Assembly: GCA_958295665.1 (NCBI GenBank)
Contig: OY282558.1
Location: forward strand, 312,390,092 to 312,454,091
From: Tipula vernalis
Taxonomy: Eukaryota > Arthropoda > Insecta > Diptera > Tipulidae
DNA length: 64,000 bases
Direction of reading: 5' to 3'
Below are positions 22,308-36,293 of this stretch, in pieces (the stretch's first letter is position 1; each line of letters begins with the position of its first letter). The notes under the pieces are model-generated. The model made no database searches. It had not been told where the DNA came from and saw only the letters and a program-made list of their open reading frames with translations. A program made the translations under genes and the position numbers.

Positions 22308-23510
22308 TCTACACCATCGCCTCCACCACCATCTTGTCAGAGTTCCACGCCCAAAGGCGAGTCTGATACCTATGTAGTCCTACTGGGGTCCGCATAGTGC
22401 CCCCTAGGATCTGGACATCTTAGAATTTCGTGCTTCGGGACTAGTTTTGCTAGAACTTTTGTCATTTCCTAAAGTGTTAGAGGAACTAGATTTATGTGAG
22501 CTAGTATCCCTCTTAGGTACTTCTATTTATGAACCAGATCTATAGGTTAACACCGCCAACAATTGTTGTAATAGAGATACCAGCAATATTTTTGTTTATG
22601 TCCCGATTCATAACTTGGCTTTCTGGTTGGGACCTAGAAGCTGATTTGCCTCCAGTCGCAGTTTTCGAATTTTTAAGGGTTCCGGCCCCTATTTTTTGTG
22701 TAAATATCTTTCGTAAGGATCCCTCGAGTAGCGGAGAAAAGAAAATGTCGATTTATGCAGAGATCCACGATGCACAGATAAGGTTACATAATCCGGAGGG
22801 CCCCAAATATCCGGATACACCGTTAGAGACTGTGTAACGTGCTGTCTCAATTGGTTCGTCAACGCGCGATGGCTTGGGTAGACTCTGGATTTTTTACTCA
22901 CTGTGCGTGATTTTGGGCGCCAGTCTACCAGCACGATAAGCCGGCTTAGCTCGATTGCGAGCAATATGACTCGGGCGGGGTGCAAATAAACACCACTAAA
23001 AAGCCATTGCGTGTTTTAGGGTCTTTCTAGAATAATCGCGCTAACGGTAAAAAAAAACACACATACAAAATCGCGTATCATGAGACCATGCGACAAACCG
23101 TGACGGGACAAGAAACAATAATAAGGGACGCACAACTCACCTGCAAAACCCTTCTGCTGGCTCAAGTTCTCTGCAGCGAACTGATGATCTCCCCTTAGTG
23201 CCTCCAAGCTTGCTGTTTATCACCTTGCACGTGTCACGACGCCGACTCACCACTCACTTATGATTTTATTTTAGTTTTTCTCGCTTTGCACTGAGATCAC
23301 TAAGAAAACACTTTTCACCACTAATACGTTCAATTGCTCTGTCATTTGTTTTTGTTCCGTTTTATTTTTTTTTAATTCACTTCACCTCTTTTTTATTTAG
23401 CCACAAACTTCTTTTTATGAACAGACTATTTATTACCTCTTAATTTTTATTTTATTTTTTTAACAATCCGAATTATGGCGGACTCAGCGAAGTAAGCGAA
23501 CACAGCTTGT
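22308..23510 (-). pseudogene. Probable ORF1 and 5' region of the second R1/LOA-like copy
   Basis: Minus-strand sequence upstream of the second EN is GC-richer than its surroundings. It gives broken readable stretches such as TVSNGVSGYLGPSGL, IGAGTLKNSKTATGGKSASR and a Ser/Lys-rich run (KSSSSNTLGNDKSSSK). These look like the low-complexity N-terminal part of a LINE ORF1, but I see no CCHC knuckle to confirm it. About 23000-23510 is non-coding and may be the 5' UTR. The plus-strand frame at 22529-22837 has no motif and is probably a shadow. Confidence 0.35.
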
Positions 23511-24560
23511 AAAATAAAACAACCGCACTTCTTATATCTTTATAAAATGTATCTTATTTAATTTTTATTAACATAATACAATAACCATTCATTACACATT
23601 TTGTTTATGTACAACAAAAATAAATAAACAGCGAATACACAAATTTCTTTCTATTCGCACACCAATTTTATTTTGCTTTAATTTAAATTTTATTTCCTGC
23701 TTTTTGTTTTTCTTTATCTCTGACCAATTCTCTGATTCAGACTTGACTGCCCGTCATCCGATCTTACTCGTCTAAATATACCGGCACCCCCTTCTCCTCG
23801 TCATCACCTCTTCTTCAATTTTCTATTATTTTTCTATATTTTCTTGCACTTTTATAGTTTTCGCCATTTCCCTCAAATTTTTGAGCGCTAATTTTAAATA
23901 TTGTTTGCTGCATGCCTAGCGCCAGCTGTTGCCCCGAAACTGCTCATCCGAATTATTATTGTTTAGCAAGTCTTTTTTTTGTGATTCTGGGTTGGTTTCC
24001 CAGATTGAGTTGCCAATCTTCGTCGCCGTGCCATGGTGAACAAAATAATAAAAAAAATATTTAATTATTGGATTAAAAATTGTTTGTTCTTGTTGTTGTT
24101 TTTTTTTTTTTTATTGCATTTATTTTATTGCACCGTTTGTTACACCAATCATCCAGATGAGTTGCGAGGAAGGATGGATATACAAAATAAAAGGAAATGG
24201 TGGACATTTAAGTATATTGAATGAGGTCGAATGGAACGGTTCAGCCGCGAAGTTTCATGACCCGCTTACCGTTTAATCCGTCAATGAAAACATACACATG
24301 GTGGCTTTGTCCAATAATAAACACCTGAACACCTGAACGCTACAACTGAGATCTGGTTTTTAGACTGGTCCCCAGCCATGTTGCTTCTCAGCACAGTACG
24401 GTTGACAGCTTAACCCAGCCCAGTTGCTGTAAAGATAGTAAGAAGCTCGCATACTCATGTTACTGTAGATTTTTCAAAGACATTTCATACAGTAAGCTTC
24501 AGTTTTTCTATCTAGAGTTGTTACTTTAATGTGATCTTACTTAAAATTTAGATCTCAGGT
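23511..24560. other. Non-coding spacer
   Basis: AT-rich with poly-T tracts and a 24033-24224 frame that is T-run driven. A short repeat, ACACCTGAACACCTGA, lies near 24323. No gene recognised. Confidence 0.45.
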
Positions 24561-24579
24561 CTGTTACAATAATTTGTTT

Positions 24580-25440
24580 TCAAGATATAGAACTATTGTT
24601 GCTGGAGTTCCTCAAGGTTCAATTCTCGCGCAAATTCTATTCTCATTGTTTGCTAACGGGTTTTTTTTGGTTTTACGATATAGCGAATATCAGTTTTGTA
24701 TTTACAATTTCCAAATTTATCAAGTAGCTTAACCGGTTCATATCAAAACTTGCTTTAATAGTATTAATCATGATCTTAAACATATTATAATGTTTGGTCT
24801 AAACTGAATGGTGTTTAAATAAATATTGGAAAAACTCAAGCTATGCTAGTATACCGTAAACGAACAAATGTTGTAGCTTCTCCGATGCAACTTAATGATA
24901 CAATATTTCCTTATGTTGATAAAATAGAGAACCTTGGGCTTTTTTTTTTTTTGATAAACAATCTCCAGTTTTAAAATCATTTGCTCATCTTCAACTTCTG
25001 TGGGAATTTTCAGATTACCTGTCTCAAAATATACGAAGAGATCTAGTTGTATCTCTGGTAGGTCGAAGTTACCAACTTATGATGGACATAAATCGAAATG
25101 ATTTTTAATTCCTGCATCAGATTTGTTTTTGAACTTAGAAAATTTGATCGATTACCACCATACAGAAATAGAATAATCTTATAGGGTATACGCTTGATAA
25201 ATACATAGATATACAACTTTTGATACTTTTATGTAAAATTACCAACCTATCTTTATTCTAAGATTGTATTTGCAAGATCAACAAGAACACTTAGCTTCAT
25301 TGTGCAAAAATTCTTCTACAATTCTTATGGAATGTGATTCTTTGTTCATGCAATTAAGCTTTGGAACTTATTACGTCCAGATAATAAAAAAAGTAATTCG
25401 ATGAATACGTTCAAACGGGCCTTTGAAAACTATTTGTAAT
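24580..25440 (+). pseudogene. Jockey-like LINE RT, 3' fragment
   Basis: Plus strand: IVAGVPQGSILAQILFSLFA (RT motif B), then IYNFQIYQ where YADD.QIY should be, so the active site is deleted. SINHDLKHI, NIGKTQAMLVYRKR, ENLGLFF and NIRRDLVVSLV follow in shifting frames. Near 25100-25160: NSCIRFVFELRKFDRLPPYR. The C-terminus is at 25280-25440: FARSTRTLSF, NSYGM, then FVHAIKLWNLLRPDN and NTFKRAFENYL at the stop. The order matches ORF2 of Jockey-type elements. Many stops; EN and the N-terminal RT are absent. It ends near 25440, facing another LINE tail. Confidence 0.75.
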
Positions 25441-25484
25441 AATTATAGCTCCAACATAAGTTGGATGTTCGTGGCTAATGTGGT

Positions 25485-26750
25485 TTATTCATCTGGGTGT
25501 TGGTTTCGTGCATAGCTGGCCTGATTTCGGTACAATAAGCGCTTTCCTATATGCAATGATTGGCCAAATTGGAACTGGTTATACAAATATAACGGTTGAG
25601 TGTTTTTTAAAATTATATAAATAAAATTACAAACTCTGTAATTATTGTAGTCAGTGATTTCAATATTCAATAAACTTGTCTTAAGATGGGATATATGATT
25701 ATACTTTCTTAAACCAAAAATATATCTAATACAGGCATTAAATAAAATATTAACCAAATATTTACAAGAATGAAAAAAGTTATAGTAGTTTTCTTAAAAA
25801 TTATGTATTTCAAATATATTATTTGCGATAGTTGAATTATAAAAGAACTTCAATATGTAAATGCTTTCAAGACTTCTTTAATGCCAACAATATAAAAGGA
25901 AAAACTTTCCTGTACAGTAATTGAAACCATTCGAGAATGTAGAATTACACGACAGTGTTACATATCAACTAAATTCATCAGGGCTAGGTACAAAATTATA
26001 AGCTTAAGCTTTGGTGATACCAAGATCATTACAACATCCCCAGAAACCTGAGTGAACGATTTTACACCTCCTAAACTTATCACTACAGAATTTAAATGTC
26101 TATTTTCTAATTAAACTAGTTGTTTTGTTACGGAACTTGATATAAATTGCACGCAATTCACTGGTACCTTTAAGTTTCCGATTTCGTAAAGCAATATTTC
26201 GCTCTAATATTAAACCACAGAGGCTTACTTTTGTTAGAAATTTTAACAGGCGGGGTAGCGACGGAATTCTCAAGTTTATACGTATGCAAGGAATTGAATA
26301 AATCAATTTTCCAATTAACGTCTGCTATTGAATACAAATTATTCCATGGCAACTTATTAACACACTCCAACAATTTCTCAAAATTCAATAATTTAAAATT
26401 TCTAAAAGAAATTAATTTAGGTTCCAACGACAGTATGTCATGATCTGAAATATGGCCTAAACTCAACGATAGCAAAATTAACATTTTCAAATTATCACTA
26501 GAAGCTGCCATACAAAGTAAAGAACGTGGGTTGATCATTAAAAATTTTGAAACCAAAATAATCCAAAATATTCTTGAATTAATTGCAACCACCATTACGC
26601 AAAGATCAAAATTGATCTCACCACAAATTATTGCATTAATATACAAGGAACTAAATTTTATTAAATCGTTGCGCATAGAATTAAATCCATTAATAGCAAC
26701 AGCTTTATCAACTTCAATCGTCTTTATATACTTCAATAAAACTCATAAAT
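25485..26750 (-). pseudogene. Jockey-like LINE with most of RT deleted
   Basis: Minus strand from 26736: ICGEINFDL (GD.NFD-type block), SDHDILSLEPKL (SDHD), ECVNKLPWNNLYSIADVNWK, KPLWFN (EN end and linker), then KGTSELRAIYIKFRNKTTSL. From 26097 shifted frames give VISLGG, GCCNDLGITK and FVPSPDEF, the region just before RT. The next recognisable part is the far C-terminus (25757-25485): NACIRYIFGLRKYNHISHLK, YRVCNFIYIILKN, YLYNQFQFGQS. The palm and thumb between are missing, a large internal deletion near 25760-25850. Confidence 0.75.
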
Positions 26751-26754
26751 AAAT

Positions 26755-27150
26755 TCCTAGCTAAACTGCTCACTAAATCCTAACACAACCCCAACTCAAC
26801 CTGCAAATGAAACCCAACTCAATCCTCAACTCAACTATAAACTCCATCGCCCAACTCAATGCTCAAACCAGCATATAAAAAAAAATGTTCAGTTGTTCAC
26901 TTAAGACTAAACCAACCCTAACTCAACTAAAACTCAATCCCAATTCAACCCGTAAATGGAACTCAATACCAAAATCTATCCTCAAACCGCAGCATATATA
27001 GAAAATTGGCCAACTCCTTACCAAACTCTAATCCAATCCCAATTCAACTATAACTCAAATCCAACTCAACCCCAATTCAACCGCCAAATTGGACCATGAA
27101 TTAATTTTTATGTCAACGCCTAATTTAGTACTCAAACCAGCACATATAAA
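26755..27150. repeat. Degenerate CAACTCAA-type strand-biased repeat
   Basis: The plus strand is rich in C, A and T with few G, built from variants of CCCAACTCAA (CCCCAACTCAACC, CCAATTCAACC, AACTCAAT). A longer phrase CTCAAACC(A)GCATATA recurs near 26864, 26980 and 27130, giving a higher-order period of about 115-150 bp. No coding pattern. Confidence 0.7.
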
Positions 27151-27179
27151 TAGTTGGTAAACGTTTATTTAAAGAGATG

Positions 27180-27860
27180 GTTTCCGGTCAAGTCATATAG
27201 GTACTTGATCATTTTGACATATAGGTTTGAAAAGCTGAGCAATTCTCCGCCTTGACCATAAAAGTAGATTGGCGACCAAAAACCCAAATGGGACAAACCG
27301 TTCGCGAGATACTATGGGTACAGATAGACATCCAGGGATCTAGACAATTTTTCTGTTGCTATTTTAGAAAGACTAAGGGGACTTCAAAACGTCGAGAAAA
27401 GTGATTATTCATAAGGTAATTTTTGAACTTTAGCAGTCGACGTAAAGGATGTAAAGCACAATAGCGAGCGTTAGAATCTTCTCTACATCCTTATAATCCC
27501 CGGTCTATTTTGCCTGTTCTTGGAATGTGTAGTTTACCACTGCTAAAGACAATTGCATATCTAAAACCAGAGATCAGATATTCCTTTTGGACTCGTTAAC
27601 AGACTCAATCATGCAGATATCTTTTACGAAAAATGTGTTCCAACATGAGAAAAATTAAACATTATCGATGACAGAGGACCTCCTTGTTGAATACCGGAAC
27701 TAATTTCAAAAATTCTCATTATAGTTGCTCTGAACATTAACACAACATTGTGATAGCATTACCTAATTTTACTCACACGTATGTTTTCTTAAACGAGTCT
27801 TGCTTTTTTCAAACCCGCGCAAAAACGCCTATTTTACATCAAGAAATTTCTCGTAATATT
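27180..27860 (-). pseudogene. Reverse transcriptase relic (motif A and B only)
   Basis: Minus strand near 27725-27660 reads RIFEISSGIQQGGPLSSIM, an RT motif B in the form seen in several non-LTR clades (G..QG.PLSP..F). About 100 bp upstream, FLDVK then AFLRGFEKS resembles motif A (FLDV.KAFD) with the end damaged. Downstream sequence to 27180 shows no clear YADD box. Clade cannot be assigned. It is clearly a different lineage from the Jockey-like pieces at 24.6-26.7 kb, whose motif B is GVPQGS. Confidence 0.5.
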
Positions 27861-31195
<3,335 letters not shown>

Positions 31196-31232
31196 TTTAA
31201 AAATGTATAAATGCTTGAATGGAAGAATCTTA

Positions 31233-31545
31233 TTATGAGATAGATAAATGAGATAGATAATACAGGCTTTTTTCTTTGAAGAAAATATTTCTTATAAAAT
31301 TCTTTTGAGTTGTAGTTTCTCGAGAGTTGGAAAGTAAATACCTCCTATAAAAAATGCCATACTGCAAATGAGAATTAACCAGTGGGTAGTAAACAGTTAA
31401 TAGAAAAAGTATCACAAATGTAATGTGCCGCAAAAAATTTCCGCTAAGCAAGTAACAACGTTACTTGTACATTTTCTACATGTTCTTTAACATTTAATTT
31501 GGAATCTAACGTGACTGCCTAATATTTATTTATATATATATTTTT
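31233..31545 (-). pseudogene. LINE ORF2 C-terminal fragment
   Basis: Minus strand: VTLDSKLNVKEHVENVQ in one frame, then after a shift ITFVILFLLTVYYPLVNSHL and QYGI, then RNIF. The LDSKLN..EHVE and P.V.S.LQYGI blocks are the thumb/C-terminal part of Jockey-like RTs. It abuts the truncated Tc1 copy, so one may have inserted next to or into the other. Multiple stops; fragment only. Confidence 0.55.
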
Positions 31546-34500
31546 ATGACACGGATTTCTATTGCAATTAAAATAATTATACACTAAATGTACATAAATC
31601 AGTGTTGTTCTTAAACCCAATACTGAAAATCATGTATGTACTTAGATTTTGAACTTAACATCATTTGGTAAAACATAAACCATTGTTTCAGTAATTTTAG
31701 ATCGTCATCCATTTATAGTTGTAATTCCGAAAAATCTTTCAGTATTCAAAAGCTGAGATTTTACCTTTCAAATATATTTCTTATAATGCTGTAGTCCATA
31801 ACTGTTTCATGTAAAAACTGTAAAAACTAAATAAATGGTAAAAATTCGTATGCGAAAATAATCAGCTAAACTGAACTACTAATATATGCGTATATTGAAA
31901 TAATTGTTTATATTGAATATAAAAATACTGATTACTTCCTATTATGGAAAACGTAGCTGTAGTATTAGTGAATTTTACATTATACTCCTCCTAAAAAATA
32001 TTTATCTAGTTATCTAGAATTTAGTATGTGTTTCATATAATTCGCTAATACTACAATAACATTTTTTCTTCCTATAAATATATATATAGGAAGTAACCAC
32101 GGTACAATTTAGGTACAGCTTGATGAGATGACTGAAAATAAATTTGTCGCAATCCTCATCTGATCGAAACTGAAATTGTGAACTTTTCATAATTTCAATG
32201 TTCGTAAAAAACATCTTTACTTATACTTACATAAATTATAAATCCATTTCTCCAAAATTTGTGATTTGTCAGCTAGTTTTATGAGAATTTTATATACATA
32301 TAGTGCTAAAACTAAGCGTTCTAATGTACATATGTATATGCGAATCTAGACATTTGTTATGATTAGTAAAAGAATTGTTTCTGTCTTGCAATTCAATTTT
32401 TGTACGCGTAGTGGCTTGCGGAGTACACACATTAAGATAAGATAATAGCCCGAATAAACAAACGAGTAAAAAAGGCAGATCATCCTAAACAGTAATTCAT
32501 AAGCTAAACATTGTCCAGCTGATATGATTTATAATTTAATTATATATTCTTTCTTTAATCAGTTCTCCAAATTTCCCCTTTCACCGATTTTAAGAAAACT
32601 GTAAATTAGTACCTTTGCTAGATGTTATAGCAAAATATTGTCCATGCTTAATTGTTATATAGATTGTATATTTTTGTAATCGAATATTCTTATTGAATAA
32701 ATTACGATTATTCTTGAGCTAAAAAAAATTAAAGCTAGTCCTAGGTTTCCCGCACTCAACTCCACTATTAGGCATGCCTCACAATTATTTCAGACATCTG
32801 TTTCCCAGACTCCAGACCATAATCTGTGTAAATCTGCGGCTGAGCATCAGTGTTCTGACGGACAAAGCTGATAGTTTTTGTGTAAGTGTATTTGTGTACT
32901 GAATGATTGTGCGTTGTTTGAAGATTCGTGTGTGATATTTGTGACGAACCTTGTTACGACTCTTTTTGATCGCTTTCCTAATTTATACTGTTGGGGACGC
33001 CGCAGCTGCTGACAAATTCTCTGTAATCAAAGGTGACACGTTACGATAACTGGGATTAATAACTGTATGCCACCTATAGATTTAATCGCTGTCACAGCAG
33101 CAAAGCATATAAGATTGTGAATCTCAACCAATGTTGCATCATCACCAAAACAAGCAGGAAAAATATTGTTGTTAATTAAGTGAACTGTTTGTGCAAGTTT
33201 CATGTGTTTAATTATGGTATTTGTGGTTTTAATGTTGGATTTGATCCAGTATATTGTGTAAGTGTGTTTTGAAAAATTTCTGGAAGCGATTGTGTTAATG
33301 TGTTTGATTGTGTTGTTGTTTTCCGAATTGTGGTAGAAGCACCGTCATCTTATTGTGTGTGTAAATTGGTATGTGGTGCAAGGTGTAATGATACCTCAAA
33401 AGCAATATCACTTTGGCCACTTTTTATTTCTTCGGCAACCTCATCCCTAATCTGCTGAAGAAGGAACACGGTAAGAAGGCTATTCCTAACAGTTGCTCTG
33501 CGCCAAATCGCAAGATTCTGAACAGTGACACTTATGTTAGGATATTTGTGTGTAAAAATTTGGTACAATGTATGTTTATAAGATGTTGTGTCATTTCGAG
33601 ATGTATAATGGTGTAATGATAAATTTATTTATTTGTGTAATCCATTTCATGGAACACGTGGTAAATTTGCCAATGTGGTTTCTAGTGCAATAGTGGGCAA
33701 CCAAAAATCATTGACAGGTTGGGGAGTTGTAGTTGTTCTATGTTTCGGATCATTCTGATGCTGTCGCTATAAGCGGTGTCCTTTCATGTTTTCGTAAATT
33801 TCTCTCTACTCAAGGGTTCGATATTTCTTACTTTCAGCAGTGTGTATAAGTATTATTTGGTAGATTAGAAAACGTTTGAAAATCACAGTAATGCTTGCCA
33901 CAAATAAAAAATTTGTAATTTTTTTTTTGAAAAAATGATAACAAACGCATTTATTTTTCTATTTGTGCACCTCACCTATTGTATGTGCCGCCGAATTAAT
34001 TAATCCAAAATGCATATTTAATTCATTTAAAAAAAAACAGGAATTGTGATGTCGGGATCATAACCACAGTTTTGTCGGAATTGGTGCATATAAGTAATCA
34101 AAGCACAATACAATTAACATAAATTAAACCTAAACAATTTTAATTATTTACGGAATGCATTTTAAGCTCGATACAATTAGCTAAAAAACAATTTTAACGC
34201 CATAAATTCAATTCAATCCACATCAGATAACAAAAATTATTTCGTTAAAATTTTGACATAGGTAATTTTCGTTTAAAATCAAATAGACGATTAGCGCGGC
34301 GCGTTAATTAATTTTCCGCTTGAAAATTATTTCAAGGTTCTTTTGAAGTCTCAACATGCTCCAAATTAAGCTTAAGTTTAAATAACTCAAAGTCGATAAC
34401 TTAACTTTAAATAACTCAACTCGATAAATCACTAATTCTGTAATAAGACTATAAGAAATTATTTTCTCGATAATTTGAAGAACCGTGAAGAAGTTAGAAA

Positions 34501-34896
34501 AATGGTAGTTGGTCTTACATAGGTAATAGTTTATTTCTTGTGGCAGATAGAATTAGTGATTAGTTTAGGTTGCAGGACGTTTATATACATGAACCAGATT
34601 CGGCTATCATTGTATTAGATAACTAATTTAATCTATTCTTAGGGGTGTCAGTGAGGTGAACTGTTCTAATAAATTAGGGTTTGGGCTTCATTCTATGTGA
34701 AAGGTTTAGCTTATAGCTTGGCCGAATATTTTAATCAATCAATCAATTAATACCTACATAAAAGTAAACTTTAAGCATCCATCCTATTCAATTTGTAGAA
34801 TAATGAAAAATTAATACAACATTCAACAAAAAAAAATTAATAAAAAGTAAAAATTAGCTTACACACAGAACAGTGTGGATTTCGTGAAGAAGAAAA
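31546..34896. other. Non-coding DNA, GT-rich segment at 32.86-33.4 kb
   Basis: No coding domain recognised. 32860-33400 is rich in TGTGTAAGTG-type words (several GTAAGT donor-like sites, for example near 32880 and 33258), and 33820-33840 has a pyrimidine-rich TACTTTCAG acceptor-like site. These could belong to untranslated exons of a host gene, but nothing confirms it. 33901-34880 is plain AT-rich. Confidence 0.35.
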
Positions 34897-35075
34897 ATTG
34901 TAAGAGAATTCATCTGTATTAGTACGATTCGCTAGTACTTAACGCACAGCACATTCCGTATATATAGAATGTAAATTGTGGTATAATCAGTTCAGTCGCC
35001 GCGGCCTGATGAGAAATTGATTTTCTCATAATCATAAGCTCATCAGTTCGAAACTGGATTGAATTCTCTTACAAT
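34897..35075. repeat. Small inverted-repeat unit (16 bp perfect arms)
   Basis: ATTGTAAGAGAATTCA at 34897-34912 and its exact reverse complement at 35060-35075 bound a 179 bp unit. GAAG on the outside of both arms extends the similarity imperfectly. It looks like a MITE or structured-RNA cassette. The right arm overlaps the 3' strand of the hammerhead-like stem III described separately. No flanking direct repeat was obvious. Confidence 0.65.
34987..35062 (+). ncRNA. Candidate hammerhead ribozyme fold (type III topology)
   Basis: The core elements occur in the correct order: 5' stem III strand 34987-34996, cleavage-site triplet G-T-C (34995-34997), stem I GCCGCGGC (34998-35005), CTGATGA (35006-35012), stem II region (35013-35049), GAAA (35050-35053), 3' stem III strand (35053-35062). 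Stem III pairs over 10 positions including the T-A pair next to GAAA, with two G-U wobbles. Weak points: stem I has only 3 bp around a 2 nt loop, and stem II closes with GAA/TTC only and a ~30 nt loop containing its own 5 bp hairpin. A competing 8 bp pair (CTGATGAG with CTCATCAG) would hide the core. Activity is unproven. Confidence 0.4.
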
Positions 35076-35134
35076 CTTCAAAACATATTAAAACGCAAAA
35101 ATTAATAATCTAAACATAAAAAAAAGTATTGTTT

Positions 35135-35164
35135 CGTTTACCCTTATTTTGAAAAGGGTAAACG
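35135..35164. repeat. 11 bp stem-loop
   Basis: CGTTTACCCTT (35135-35145) and AAGGGTAAACG (35154-35164) are exact reverse complements around an 8 nt loop. It lies 60 bp downstream of the inverted-repeat unit at 34.9-35.1 kb. Function unknown. Confidence 0.85.
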
Positions 35165-35615
35165 CATTTAGCCAATGTAGTGTATAACTCCGATCATAGG
35201 CCTCCGTATCCTTAGTCTTTTTTACATACATACCTCTGAAATTTTTAAACCTAAACGGTTAGAAACATATAACATTTTTTCTTCTTCGAAATATACTGTT
35301 GAATGTTTTACCGATCATGTAATTTTAAATAGCTTTGGAATATGTTTATAGTTATGATACTGATCGTTTGTAACTTAATATTTCGAAAATTTTAGTGACT
35401 TTCTAATAAATAAATTGATCATTAAATTTGCATGATCGTGTAATTAATCTAATTATTTAATCGGTGGGGGGTGATATTGTGTGCGATTTCATAAAAAAAC
35501 CTCTATATTTACTGAAATTCATACGTGCGATTTTTAGACAAATTTCGATAAATCGGTAGCAGTTAATTCTTTGTTGAGGCGCGAGTGTTTGTTGGCCTTC
35601 TTAATTTAACCGTGA
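35165..35615. other. Non-coding spacer
   Basis: AT-rich, no ORF or repeat recognised. Confidence 0.45.
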
Positions 35616-35891
35616 TTAATTAAATTTTGAAATAACGGAAACTACAGTGAACATACCTTGAGGCCCATCTCCTGGTTTTTTTTCTAGATTTATTTTAATC
35701 CACCACCTATACCCGATTAAATCTTCAAACAAAATTTCGCCAACCTTTAATGTCTTTAACTTCATGAAATGCTTAAGAAGGTTTGTTTTGTTCGGAGTAA
35801 TATCACTTAGATTTGTGTACAACAGATCACATGGGTTTTCGATGCACGCATATCTAAAACAGTTCCTTGACTTTGCTCCTATACTGAGCAC
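35616..35891 (-). CDS. Unrecognised ORF fragment (91 codons)
   Basis: Minus-strand open frame with balanced amino-acid composition, unlike the T/A-driven frames around it: a Cys-containing N-terminal part (RYACIENPCDLLYTN), LKTLKVGEILFEDLIGYRWW and a C-terminal end KKPGDGPQGMFTVVS with a stop at 35616. The same frame can be traced a little upstream of the first ATG until an in-frame TAA near 35910, so it may be an exon or the tail of a longer coding region. I do not recognise a family. It could be a decayed transposon piece or a host-gene exon. The plus-strand frame at 35764-36006 overlaps it and is probably a shadow. Confidence 0.25.
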   Translation of the reverse strand: MLSIGAKSRNCFRYACIENPCDLLYTNLSDITPNKTNLLKHFMKLKTLKVGEILFEDLIGYRWWIKINLEKKPGDGPQGMFTVVSVISKFN

Positions 35892-36243
35892 GTATTCAGC
35901 AACCGCTTATGATTTCCAATGTACCTTCTTGGTTGATGTAAATGACTCTCTGAAAAGAGGCTCAGGCCGATATATTAATAAAGCGCCTAATATAATTTCA
36001 GTTTAAAATTAGCTTCTTGCTGACGCAACAGTTTGTCCTATAATTCCCGCTTAAACTGAACATGACTGGAAGATGAGCAGAGCAAACTTCAAGTAACACG
36101 ACAAGATTTACAACTGCCTTGGGACAAATAATAGGGAAACAGACTCAGAAAATTCAGATGAAACATTTCTATTTATGTTGGAATTTCTCCGATGACTGGT
36201 CGGCAGCAGTCAAAATGAGGATTCAAGAATAAGGAAAAAATGT
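35892..36243. other. Spacer
   Basis: No motif recognised. Might include the interior of the piggyBac-type MITE whose right end lies at 36244-36293. Confidence 0.35.
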
Positions 36244-36293
36244 GAATTCAATAAATGTGCAATCCGTCATTTGACCGGTAGTTCTAGTGTTAA
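36244..36293 (-). repeat. End of a piggyBac-type MITE
   Basis: GAATTCAATAAATGTGCAAT, CCGTCATTTGACC, GGTAGTTCTAGTG, then TTAA at 36290-36293. It matches the right end of the complete element at 46810-47034. The matching left end is not visible within several hundred bases, so this is a truncated copy. Confidence 0.7.

Noticed and set aside
22529..22837. Plus-strand 102-codon frame
   Set aside because: Antisense to the probable ORF1/5' region of an R1/LOA-like LINE; no motif of its own.
32860..33620. Possible untranslated exon with GTAAGT donor-like sites
   Set aside because: GT-rich sequence yields such words by chance; no coding potential, promoter or paired acceptor gives firm support.
35010..35062. 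tRNA-like arms (TGATT-TTCTCAT-AATCA anticodon-type arm followed by CAG-TTCGAAA-CTG T-type arm)
   Set aside because: No acceptor stem or D-arm pairs with these, the T-stem has a mismatch, and the anticodon position is ambiguous. The hammerhead reading explains more of the sequence, though both remain unproven.
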